From the NCBI GenBank assembly GCA_024640885.1, contig JAHEEC010000043.1, positions 1 through 33,078 on the forward strand: DNA of 33,078 nt. The letters run 5' to 3'. A program made the position numbers and the translations under genes. Position 1 is the stretch's first letter, and every line of letters starts with the position of its first letter. Positions 15,587-22,867 of the stretch are shown piece by piece. The notes under the pieces are model-generated. The model was given only the letters and a program-made list of their open reading frames with translations, was not told the DNA's origin and did no database searches. This DNA comes from Bacteroidota bacterium. Lineage in GTDB: Bacteria; Bacteroidota; Bacteroidia; Bacteroidales; GCA-2748055.

Positions 15587-17104
15587 TTAATAGCCGGGAT
15601 TCTGGACCAGGTTGGGGTTGATGTCGATCTGGGACTGGGGCAACGGCAGCAACACGTTGAACTCGCTGACCGGATCCATGGGGAGCCTTCCCACATCCCT
15701 GTCATTCAAGGAGTTCATTACGTCAAAAACCTTGCCCGTACGGACCAGGTCGAACCAGCGGTGGCCTTCGAAAGCCAGTTCCAGCCTCCGCTCGTGAAGG
15801 ACTGCATCTGCCATGGCATCCACCGAGCCGGTGACCGAAGCGGGGAGTGGGGCCAGGTTTACCCTTGCCCGGACCAGGTTGACCAGTGCAGCCGCCCCTG
15901 ACAGATCGCCCTGGTCCACGTAGGCCTCCGCCTTCAAAAGCAGAAGGTCTGCCAGTCGCAGTTTAATGATGCTGTTGAACGCTGAGGGATATTTATGCAT
16001 GTGTGGATAGCTGGCTGCCGGATAGTGGTTGCTCCAGTCCACACTGGCATAAACGATGGTAGCCCTTTTCCGTGCCACGTCACCCTCCCTGTCAAATTCA
16101 GCAATCAGGTCCCTGGACGGGGTCAGCCACTTGGCCCAGTCATAGGTGCTGTTGGGATCGGTCTCGTCGATACCGAAGAGCCAGGTATTCCAGTTACCTC
16201 CATCCGAGAAGGGGATCTCAAAGATCGACTCGGCGCTGTGCCGGTACCTCACATCTGTTTTGTTGTCATTTACGCTGAACAGGTCAGAGTAAAGCGGCAT
16301 AAGTTCCACATCCATCTCCACCTCTTCGCAATAGTCTATGGTTTTGGAATAGTCACGAATGGGTTGCTCGGCATAAACCTTGGCCATCAGCGCGTTGGCC
16401 ACGGTCCTTGAAAAAATGAACTTATTGGATGGATCGATTTCAGGGGCCCCGCCCGGTTCAAGGGCCAGGGTGAGGTCGGCGACAATCTGCGAGTAAACCT
16501 CCTCCAGGGTGTTCCTGGCAGGGTAGTAAAGGGGATAGACCTCCTGGATATTCTCTGCATTGATTGCAGGGGGTTCCAGAAGGATCAACGGAATGCCCCC
16601 CCACATCCTCACCATGTCGAACATGATCCATGAACGGAAGATCAGGGCCTCCGCTTTCCATTGCTTGCGCTCTGCGGTGCTCAGGGCAGGATCCGGCACC
16701 GAATCCACGTTGCAGATCACCCGGTTGGCCGCTGCGATCATGCCGTAAAAGGCGTTCCAGTCCCTTTCAATGTTTTTATTGATGCCGTTCTGCTTTTGCT
16801 GCTCAAGCTGGGTTAATTCGGCATCGGTGGCCCCGCGGTAGGAGTTGTCAGCATGGGTGTCGGTGAGGACCAGGAAATCCAGGTTCCAGTTCTCAAGTCC
16901 GCTGTTCCCCTTCAGCATGTTGTACATTCCCTCGTACTGGGTCAGCATCTCCTCGCGGGTTTTGTATTTCACATCGGTCCCCGTGCTATCGGCACCCCCT
17001 ATGGTTAGTTCGCTGTAATCCGCGATGGGTCCCTCATCCAGCGCACATGATGCAAATAAACCTGCAAACCCTGCAATCACACAATATATAATAATCTTTC
17101 TCAT
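15587..17104 (-). CDS. SusD/RagB-family outer-membrane lipoprotein
   Basis: A 505-residue SusD-like protein, the lid that binds glycan over the SusC transporter. Lipobox LFASC places the lipidated Cys at 20. Family hallmarks are visible: TPR-like helices with NALMAKVYAEQP, a LLLLKAEAYVDQGD helix and ELAFEGHRWFDLVRTG near the C-terminus. It begins 14 bases after the SusC stop codon and is preceded by a strong AAGGAG site, unusual in this window, which suggests high expression. It pairs with the SusC gene upstream and is followed 43 bases later by the SusE-like gene. Family assignment is secure; ligand unknown. Confidence 0.96.
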   Translation of the reverse strand: MRKIIIYCVIAGFAGLFASCALDEGPIADYSELTIGGADSTGTDVKYKTREEMLTQYEGMYNMLKGNSGLENWNLDFLVLTDTHADNSYRGATDAELTQLEQQKQNGINKNIERDWNAFYGMIAAANRVICNVDSVPDPALSTAERKQWKAEALIFRSWIMFDMVRMWGGIPLILLEPPAINAENIQEVYPLYYPARNTLEEVYSQIVADLTLALEPGGAPEIDPSNKFIFSRTVANALMAKVYAEQPIRDYSKTIDYCEEVEMDVELMPLYSDLFSVNDNKTDVRYRHSAESIFEIPFSDGGNWNTWLFGIDETDPNSTYDWAKWLTPSRDLIAEFDREGDVARKRATIVYASVDWSNHYPAASYPHMHKYPSAFNSIIKLRLADLLLLKAEAYVDQGDLSGAAALVNLVRARVNLAPLPASVTGSVDAMADAVLHERRLELAFEGHRWFDLVRTGKVFDVMNSLNDRDVGRLPMDPVSEFNVLLPLPQSQIDINPNLVQNPGY

Positions 17105-17111
17105 GGCGGAT

Positions 17112-17117
17112 CTCCTT
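17112..17117 (-). promoter_or_regulatory. Strong Shine-Dalgarno of the SusD gene
   Basis: The minus strand reads AAGGAG seven bases before the SusD ATG and directly after a double stop (TGA TAA) of SusC. It is one of only two clear anti-16S sites I saw in the window and supports the ATG at 17104. Confidence 0.65.
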
Positions 17118-17118
17118 A

Positions 17119-20100
17119 TCAGAATTCAATGTTCAGTCCAATGATGTAACTTTTGGAATGGGGATAAGTACCCCAATCGATCCCCTGAACAACGGCACTT
17201 CCGCTGTACTGGTTCACCTCGGGGTCAAATCCGGTGTAACCGGTAAATGTCAGCAGGTTCTGGGCGGTAAAATAGGGCTGGATTCTGTTGATGCCCAATT
17301 TCCTCAGCACTGCCCCCGAGAAGTTGTAGGAGAGGGTCAGGGTCTTCAGCCTCAGGTAACTTCCGTCCTCGATAAAGCGGGTGGAAGCCACCAGGTTATC
17401 CTTGGCGATGGTGGCCCTGGGCATGTAGGTCTCCTGACCTGGCCGCCTCCAGCGGTCGAGTACGGCGGTTGACTGGTTCTTGGCATCATACATTCCCTCG
17501 GTTTCCATCCTGGAGGCGTTGTAGATATCATTTCCCTGGGAGCCCTGGAGGAAAACAGTCAGGGTGAATCCCCTGTATGAGAGATAGTTGGTCATCCCAT
17601 ACGTAAATGTGGGATTGGGATCCCCTATATAGGTCTTGTCGGATAGATTGATCTTCCCGTCATTGTTTACGTCTTTAAAAAGGAGGTCTCCTGTCTCTGG
17701 ATCCACCCCTTCACTTACATACCCCCAGAACATACCCAGTGGTTCACCCGGCGTCATGCGCACCACGGTTTCACTGGTCGCTTCGGAGGTCTGTCCGAAG
17801 TAATATATATTCTGCAGGGTAAACATCTCGACGCGGTTCCGGTTAAAGGATATGTTGAAATCCGTATCCCAGCTGAACTTTCCCGTGTAGTTTTTCGAGT
17901 TGACTGTAAATTCGATCCCCCGGTTGGACATTTCACCTTCATTACGGGTTATTGAACTGACAGAAGCCGTGGAGGGCAAAGGCACATCCATCAGCAGGTC
18001 GGTGGTATACTTATAGTATGCATCGGCCATAAAGGTGAGCCTTCCCTTAAACACGCTGAGGTCAATCCCCACGTTGGTCTGCGTGGTGGTCTCCCAGGTG
18101 AGGTCCACATTCTTCATGTTGGCAGGATAGAGGGTGGGAAGGGCATTTGTTTTTCCTGTCTCCCACCAGTTCTGGCGGGAAATGCCGTACATCTGGAGGT
18201 ATGCATAATCATTGATGCCTGACTGGTTCCCGGTCTGGCCCCAGCCCCCACGCAATTTCAGGTCCTGGATCCAGGTCAGCTGTTCCATAAAGGGTTCGGC
18301 AGAGATCCTCCATGCGGCCGAAAAAGAGGGGAAATATCCCCATTTTTTTCCGGGTGCCAATTTGGAGGAGCCATCGGCACGGAAGTTGGCGGTAAAATAA
18401 TACTTGCTGTTGTAGTGGTATGCCACCCGGCCCAGAAAGGACATAATGGCCCAGTGCGAGGCGGTTGTTCCGCTCCATTGTTCCACTTTGTTACCTCCAT
18501 TCAGGGTCTTCACCGACGAATCAAGGAAATGGGAGGCTGTCATGTACTCCATGGACCAGTCTGAGGCTGTCCAGGAAGTCCCGGCCACCGCATTAAAATT
18601 GTGCTTATCAAAGCTTTTGTCCCAGGTCAGGATATTGTCAAACACCAGGATCGTGCTCAGGGATCTGTTGTCGGAGGCATTCCCGTAATTGGTTCGGCCC
18701 CAGGATGTTTTGAGAGGGTCCAGGAAGCTGGTGCTGTGGTTGTATACCCGGTCGATGGAGAGCATGGGCTGGTACTTGAGGGCAGGGGAGAGGGTCAATT
18801 CCCCACTGAGGCTTCCCACAAGCCGGTTATTGGAGTTCCGGTTGTCTTCGGTCCGGGACATGTTTTCGGAAGGGGTTGTGACCTGTGCCCCGTAAAAATT
18901 ATTGTAATACTGTCCGGGATTGTCAGGGTCCCAGATGGGGGCATATGTGGGGGTGTTGATCACCGAAAGGATCACCCCTGCACGGTTTGAGCCCGTCCCG
19001 GAAATAATCCCGTTGTTGGAATAATCGGAGTAGGCAATATTGCTCGAGAATTTGAACCATGGCAGCACCTGGTCCTCGAAATTGGCCCTGAGGTTGTACC
19101 TTTTATAGTAGGCCACATCGATGATCCCCACCTCGTCGATCATACCCCCGGAGACATAGTATTTCATCTTATCGGTGGAATTGGCGAAGGAGAGCTGGTA
19201 ATTTTGAGTCCTGCCCTGCCTGTAAGTCTCATCGAACCAATCGGTCACGTCGGTCAGTCCGTCTGGTATGGTCGCAGCTCCGAGTTCATCCATAAGTTCC
19301 TTGTAATCCGCTGCATTGAGGGATTCCATCTGCCTTACGACATGATTTATTCCAAAGCTGGAATTGAAATTGATCTTTGCCCGGCCCCTTGCCCCGGCAT
19401 GGGTGGTGATCAGGACAACCCCGTTGGAAGCGCGTGAGCCGTAAATGGCAGCCGAAGAAGCATCCTTGAGGATCTGGATGCTTTCAATATCGTTGGGCGC
19501 GAGGAAGTTGATTTCGCTCATGGGAACTCCGTCAACCACATAGAGCGGATCATTGCTGGCATTGATGGAGGTGTTGCCCCTTACCCTTACCACCAGGCCT
19601 GCTCCGGGTTCACCTGTGGGCTGGAATACATTAACACCGGCGGCTTTACCCTGAATGGCGGTGGCAGCTGAAATCATGGGCCGGAGCTCCAGATCCTCGA
19701 CAGAGACTGTTGAAACCGAGGTGGTGATGTCCTTCTTCTTGACAGTTCCATATCCCACAACCACAACCTCCTCAAGTGCAACCAGCTCCTCCTGAAGGAT
19801 CACAATTACTGCACCGGCACCATCGGGAACGATCTCCTGGGGGGCAAACCCGATCATGCTTACAGAGAGGGTATCTCCCGGGTCCACTATGAGTGTGAAA
19901 TTTCCCTCCATATCGCTGATGGTTCCGTTCGTGGTGCCTTTTTCAATTACAGTGGCGCCTGTAAGAGGGAGGTTGCTGTCATCCTTAATTGTGCCTGTCA
20001 CCGATAGTTTCTGTGCAAACAGCTGGAGCGGCACAACCAGAGCCAGAAATAGAAAAAACAATTTAAAACGGATGGCACTCGGCTCATTATTTGCCATCGG

Positions 20101-20121
20101 CCCGCTTATTTTACTGCTCAT
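17119..20121 (-). CDS. SusC/RagA-family TonB-linked outer-membrane transporter
   Basis: A 1000-residue SusC-type TonB-dependent transporter that imports oligosaccharides across the outer membrane. After the signal peptide (ending LQLFAQ) there is a carboxypeptidase-regulatory-like domain (about 38-115), then the SusC plug signature EEVVVVGYGTVKKKD, and GKAAGVNVF, GLVVRVRGNTSI, NDPLYVVDGVP and GSRASNGVVLITT. The beta-barrel ends with a terminal Phe (GLNIEF), as expected for barrel insertion. ATG at 20121 and an in-frame ATG at 20097 are both possible; the longer form is given. It has no N-terminal STN domain, so it is probably not an anti-sigma-linked transducer. It is the first gene of the SusC-SusD-SGBP-GH30-T9SS unit. 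Confidence 0.96.
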   Translation of the reverse strand: MSSKISGPMANNEPSAIRFKLFFLFLALVVPLQLFAQKLSVTGTIKDDSNLPLTGATVIEKGTTNGTISDMEGNFTLIVDPGDTLSVSMIGFAPQEIVPDGAGAVIVILQEELVALEEVVVVGYGTVKKKDITTSVSTVSVEDLELRPMISAATAIQGKAAGVNVFQPTGEPGAGLVVRVRGNTSINASNDPLYVVDGVPMSEINFLAPNDIESIQILKDASSAAIYGSRASNGVVLITTHAGARGRAKINFNSSFGINHVVRQMESLNAADYKELMDELGAATIPDGLTDVTDWFDETYRQGRTQNYQLSFANSTDKMKYYVSGGMIDEVGIIDVAYYKRYNLRANFEDQVLPWFKFSSNIAYSDYSNNGIISGTGSNRAGVILSVINTPTYAPIWDPDNPGQYYNNFYGAQVTTPSENMSRTEDNRNSNNRLVGSLSGELTLSPALKYQPMLSIDRVYNHSTSFLDPLKTSWGRTNYGNASDNRSLSTILVFDNILTWDKSFDKHNFNAVAGTSWTASDWSMEYMTASHFLDSSVKTLNGGNKVEQWSGTTASHWAIMSFLGRVAYHYNSKYYFTANFRADGSSKLAPGKKWGYFPSFSAAWRISAEPFMEQLTWIQDLKLRGGWGQTGNQSGINDYAYLQMYGISRQNWWETGKTNALPTLYPANMKNVDLTWETTTQTNVGIDLSVFKGRLTFMADAYYKYTTDLLMDVPLPSTASVSSITRNEGEMSNRGIEFTVNSKNYTGKFSWDTDFNISFNRNRVEMFTLQNIYYFGQTSEATSETVVRMTPGEPLGMFWGYVSEGVDPETGDLLFKDVNNDGKINLSDKTYIGDPNPTFTYGMTNYLSYRGFTLTVFLQGSQGNDIYNASRMETEGMYDAKNQSTAVLDRWRRPGQETYMPRATIAKDNLVASTRFIEDGSYLRLKTLTLSYNFSGAVLRKLGINRIQPYFTAQNLLTFTGYTGFDPEVNQYSGSAVVQGIDWGTYPHSKSYIIGLNIEF

Positions 20122-20200
20122 ATATGGTAGTTTTTGAATATAGCGTTTCAGATTCAGGGTGCTATCTTAGTAACCTAAAAGTGCCGATTCAATATGTAAG

Positions 20201-20225
20201 TTAAGGAAAATTGCGCTTCCCTTAA
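20201..20225. repeat. Inverted repeat upstream of SusC
   Basis: TTAAGG (20201-20206) and CCTTAA (20220-20225) form a 6-bp inverted repeat with a 13-base spacer; a nested 7-bp repeat (GAAAATT/AATTTTC) overlaps it. It is about 80-100 bases before the SusC start. It could be a regulator site or a leader hairpin. The remainder of the 250-base gap shows no consensus promoter that I can point to. Confidence 0.25.
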
Positions 20226-20318
20226 TTTTCATGGTGGTCAGAATATAGATTTTTTGAAATCAGAAAAAAGGATTATCCCCACATTTCCTGATCTTTAGCA
20301 TCTGCCTCCGATATAGAA

Positions 20319-20335
20319 AATATAGTTGCTATATT
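20319..20335 (-). other. AT-rich hairpin between the regulator gene and SusC
   Basis: AATATAG and CTATATT enclose a 3-base loop about 40 bases past the stop of the DUF6377 regulator gene; the minus strand continues with TTTTC. It is too AT-rich for a confident terminator and may instead be an operator element. Confidence 0.25.
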
Positions 20336-20372
20336 GACTCAATATGAATCCCGGGCAGATTCTCCGGATTCC

Positions 20373-22019
20373 TCAGGAGGCTCCGATGATCCGCACCTCA
20401 TCTTCAAACGCATCCCTGGATCCCAGTGCACGGTTGCGGATCCGGGTCCGGTAATTATAGATCGTGTTTACAGAGTAGCGAAGGAAACTGGCAATTTTGG
20501 AACTGTCTGTAACTCCCAGCCTGATGAGGGCAAAAATGCGCAGTTCCGCATTGAGCTTCTCATTTGCCCTGAGGTGCAATTGCTCTTCGGGTTTCAAAAG
20601 GGCATTGAACTGTTCCAGGAAATCGGGGAACAGATGAAGGAATATCTTGTCAAAACTTTCATACAGCTCATTCAACTCCATATCAATAAGATCGGTTGAT
20701 TTCGTGGCAGTGAAGAGTGCTTCAAATTGTCCCCCTACCACTTTCCGTTTCACCATTTTCCGGTAGTCCTCAAGCTTATCGATATAGGTAGAGCACATGT
20801 TCAGGAAGAATCCGATATACTCTTCCTTCAAATGGTTGGATTGGGAAAGCTGCTGGTTCAGCTCTTTCAACTGAAAATTGGCGTCAGACAGCTCACTGCT
20901 TAGCCCTGTGAGCCGGCTGTTGGCCACCTGCAATTCCCCCCTCGCCCTTGCAAACCGGCGCATCTGGAAATAGAGGAAAGCTGTGGCCAGCACCAGGAAA
21001 ACAGCCAATAGGGTGATCACCCTGGAGTAGAACCTCAGGTCGGTCCGTTGCCTGTTGCTCTTCACGCGGTAGGCCTCGCTGATCAGGGGAAGGATCCTGG
21101 AAATTTCCAAAAAACGAAGCCTTGCATTATAAAAATAGGCGTCTTCCAGCGAGAAGTTGATATACCGGTAGGCCTTATCAATTTCCTTTTCCTCATACAA
21201 CATGATGGCGAGCAGGGTGAGTGAGACATTGTCCTTCACAGAAGACCTGATGTCGGCGATGGCCGACCGGATCAGATACTCTTTCTCCATTTCCCTGAGC
21301 CCCTGTTGTCGAAAGGAAATGGCCCGTTCGAATGCGTACCGTGCATACTCAGGGCTGTCAGGCTTAGCCCTGGAGAGCAATTGCGAATTGATTGCCCGGG
21401 ATTGCTCAGACAGGCCCTGGCCAAGCAGTTTTGAGGCGTACAGCAGGAGATATTCTTCTGATCGCGGATCCAGGCAGTTCAACAAGGAATCGGCATAGAG
21501 GACCGATAAGTGGTAGTATTTAGCTGCATCAACCTCTGAGAAGGTGTACATTCCAAGCTCGGCAAAGAGTTGCTGCCTGCAGGAATAGTAATCAAGTCTT
21601 TGCCCGTCGCTCAGGGTCTCTGGTTCAATAGCACCCAGAATCTCAAGTGATTCGTTGTACATCCCCGAGGCAGAGAGAAGGTTGGAAAGCAGGAACTGGG
21701 TTTCAATCTTCCAATCAGTCCGGCCCAGCTGATTCGCTATGGCCTGGTTCCGGTTAATGTAGGAGAGGGTGGAATCAAAATTGTATTTCACAAATTCGCT
21801 ATAAAGCAAGGAATTGATCGAGTAGATCTCCTCCATAGTGATCCCTGGTTTTTCCAGCAATCTCCTGAGGCTCTTTATCCTGCTCTCTTTCTCCACCATA
21901 TAATTTTCATTGGCGTCCATGGCCAGATCCAATGCCCTGTAGAGAGAATCGATCACGGTGCCCCGGGCAGGCAGGAAGGTGATCGTCAATAGAAAAGCAG
22001 ATATCAGAATCTTTTTCAT
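20373..22019 (-). CDS. DUF6377-type transmembrane TPR/HTH regulator
   Basis: A 548-residue predicted one-component membrane regulator. The layout is a signal peptide (1-20), a periplasmic all-helical TPR-like region (about 25-320), one transmembrane helix (about 334-352), a coiled coil (about 355-397) and a C-terminal domain ending in a LuxR-like helix-turn-helix (about 495-533, with DSSKIASFLRYSVNTIYNYRTRIRNRA). This matches the DUF6377 regulators that often lie beside SusCD loci in Bacteroidota. It is directly upstream of SusC on the same strand, 251 bases away. It probably senses a ligand or envelope state outside the inner membrane and controls the PUL from the membrane. The direct DNA target is not shown by sequence. 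Confidence 0.82.
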   Translation of the reverse strand: MKKILISAFLLTITFLPARGTVIDSLYRALDLAMDANENYMVEKESRIKSLRRLLEKPGITMEEIYSINSLLYSEFVKYNFDSTLSYINRNQAIANQLGRTDWKIETQFLLSNLLSASGMYNESLEILGAIEPETLSDGQRLDYYSCRQQLFAELGMYTFSEVDAAKYYHLSVLYADSLLNCLDPRSEEYLLLYASKLLGQGLSEQSRAINSQLLSRAKPDSPEYARYAFERAISFRQQGLREMEKEYLIRSAIADIRSSVKDNVSLTLLAIMLYEEKEIDKAYRYINFSLEDAYFYNARLRFLEISRILPLISEAYRVKSNRQRTDLRFYSRVITLLAVFLVLATAFLYFQMRRFARARGELQVANSRLTGLSSELSDANFQLKELNQQLSQSNHLKEEYIGFFLNMCSTYIDKLEDYRKMVKRKVVGGQFEALFTATKSTDLIDMELNELYESFDKIFLHLFPDFLEQFNALLKPEEQLHLRANEKLNAELRIFALIRLGVTDSSKIASFLRYSVNTIYNYRTRIRNRALGSRDAFEDEVRIIGAS

Positions 22020-22035
22020 GGCAGGCCCGGAAGTT

Positions 22036-22215
22036 CTATAATTCTGAAAAATAACCGGCGTTTTCCGGAAACAGCTCCAGGAATCCGGGATCGAGGTTGA
22101 TGGCAGACAATGAGGTTTTTTTCACGGTGATCTGTGTTTCATTCAAAGAATAAAGATATGAATCATCAGCTAAATTCTCCCAAGGGTTATCTTTTTTACA
22201 CCGGACTGCAAGCAT
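22036..22215 (-). CDS. Possible 59-residue protein or gene remnant
   Basis: A reading frame on the minus strand ends 16 bases before the DUF6377 regulator start. From the only usable ATG (22215) it gives 59 residues. The open frame extends upstream to a stop at about 22280 with no other start. The peptide has balanced, protein-like composition (for example NPWENLADDSYLYSLN and INLDPGFLELFPENAGYF) and codon use like nearby genes, unlike typical chance frames here. I do not recognise it. It may be a small co-transcribed gene or the C-terminal remnant of a decayed one. The rest of the 22020-22387 gap holds only a weak -7-like TATGTTTA (22354-22361) ahead of the cytochrome gene. Confidence 0.35.
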   Translation of the reverse strand: MLAVRCKKDNPWENLADDSYLYSLNETQITVKKTSLSAINLDPGFLELFPENAGYFSEL

Positions 22216-22387
22216 TGGAGGATCGATCCGGATATTCTTTATAGCTGAAAGGGGCCACCAGGAATCGCAAAAAACATATTAGGCCTTAACAATTTCACTG
22301 AATAAAGGTTATAAAGACTGTCGGAACGGAGCGTTTGTATCTGGCCGTTGGAATATGTTTAATTGTTACAAAAAATACGGAATCCTT

Positions 22388-22783
22388 ATGGGGCGATTCA
22401 TGCTGTATCTCCTCTTCATGGGTGCGTTGCTCCGGGGTTGTGGAGAAAACAGGATGGACAGTCCCAAACCAGGCAATGGTGAAATCACAGGTTCCCGGTT
22501 ATTTTCCGATTACGGATGTGCCAAATGCCATTCTCTGGAAGGAGAGGCACTTTACGGACCTCCGCTTGATGAAGTGTGGCAGAAGATGATCCAGGTTACC
22601 AGGGATGATAGAAAATTGGATATGAAAGTTGACCGGAAATATTTGATCAGGTCAATTGAAGATCCGGGATATGAAAAAGCCTCCGGATTTGAGGGCAGGA
22701 CCATGCCCGAAACCTCCCTCACCTCCCGTGAAACTAAAGCACTGGTGGATTACATCATCTCTGTGAACGAAGCAAATCCATAG
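22388..22783 (+). CDS. Lipoprotein class I cytochrome c
   Basis: A 131-residue mono-heme c-type cytochrome. The start at 22388 gives a lipoprotein signal ending LLRGC (Cys18). An in-frame ATG at 22355 would add a poor extension. Heme is attached at Cys44-Ala-Lys-Cys47-His48. The GPPL segment follows, and Met106 in RTMPE is the likely axial ligand before a final helix. The YLIRSIEDP...MPE...ALVDYI pattern is like the cytochrome c domain fused to some oxidase subunits II, but no oxidase subunit is nearby. It is probably an envelope-anchored electron carrier. It ends 84 bases before the TolB-like gene and could be co-transcribed with it. Confidence 0.85.
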   Translation: MGRFMLYLLFMGALLRGCGENRMDSPKPGNGEITGSRLFSDYGCAKCHSLEGEALYGPPLDEVWQKMIQVTRDDRKLDMKVDRKYLIRSIEDPGYEKASGFEGRTMPETSLTSRETKALVDYIISVNEANP

Positions 22784-22867
22784 GTTATCCTGCAGGCTTC
22801 CAGCCAAACTTCCGTCTGAGCCTCTTTTTCATTACCTTTAATGTGTTTTCACACGAGTTGAGATCCA

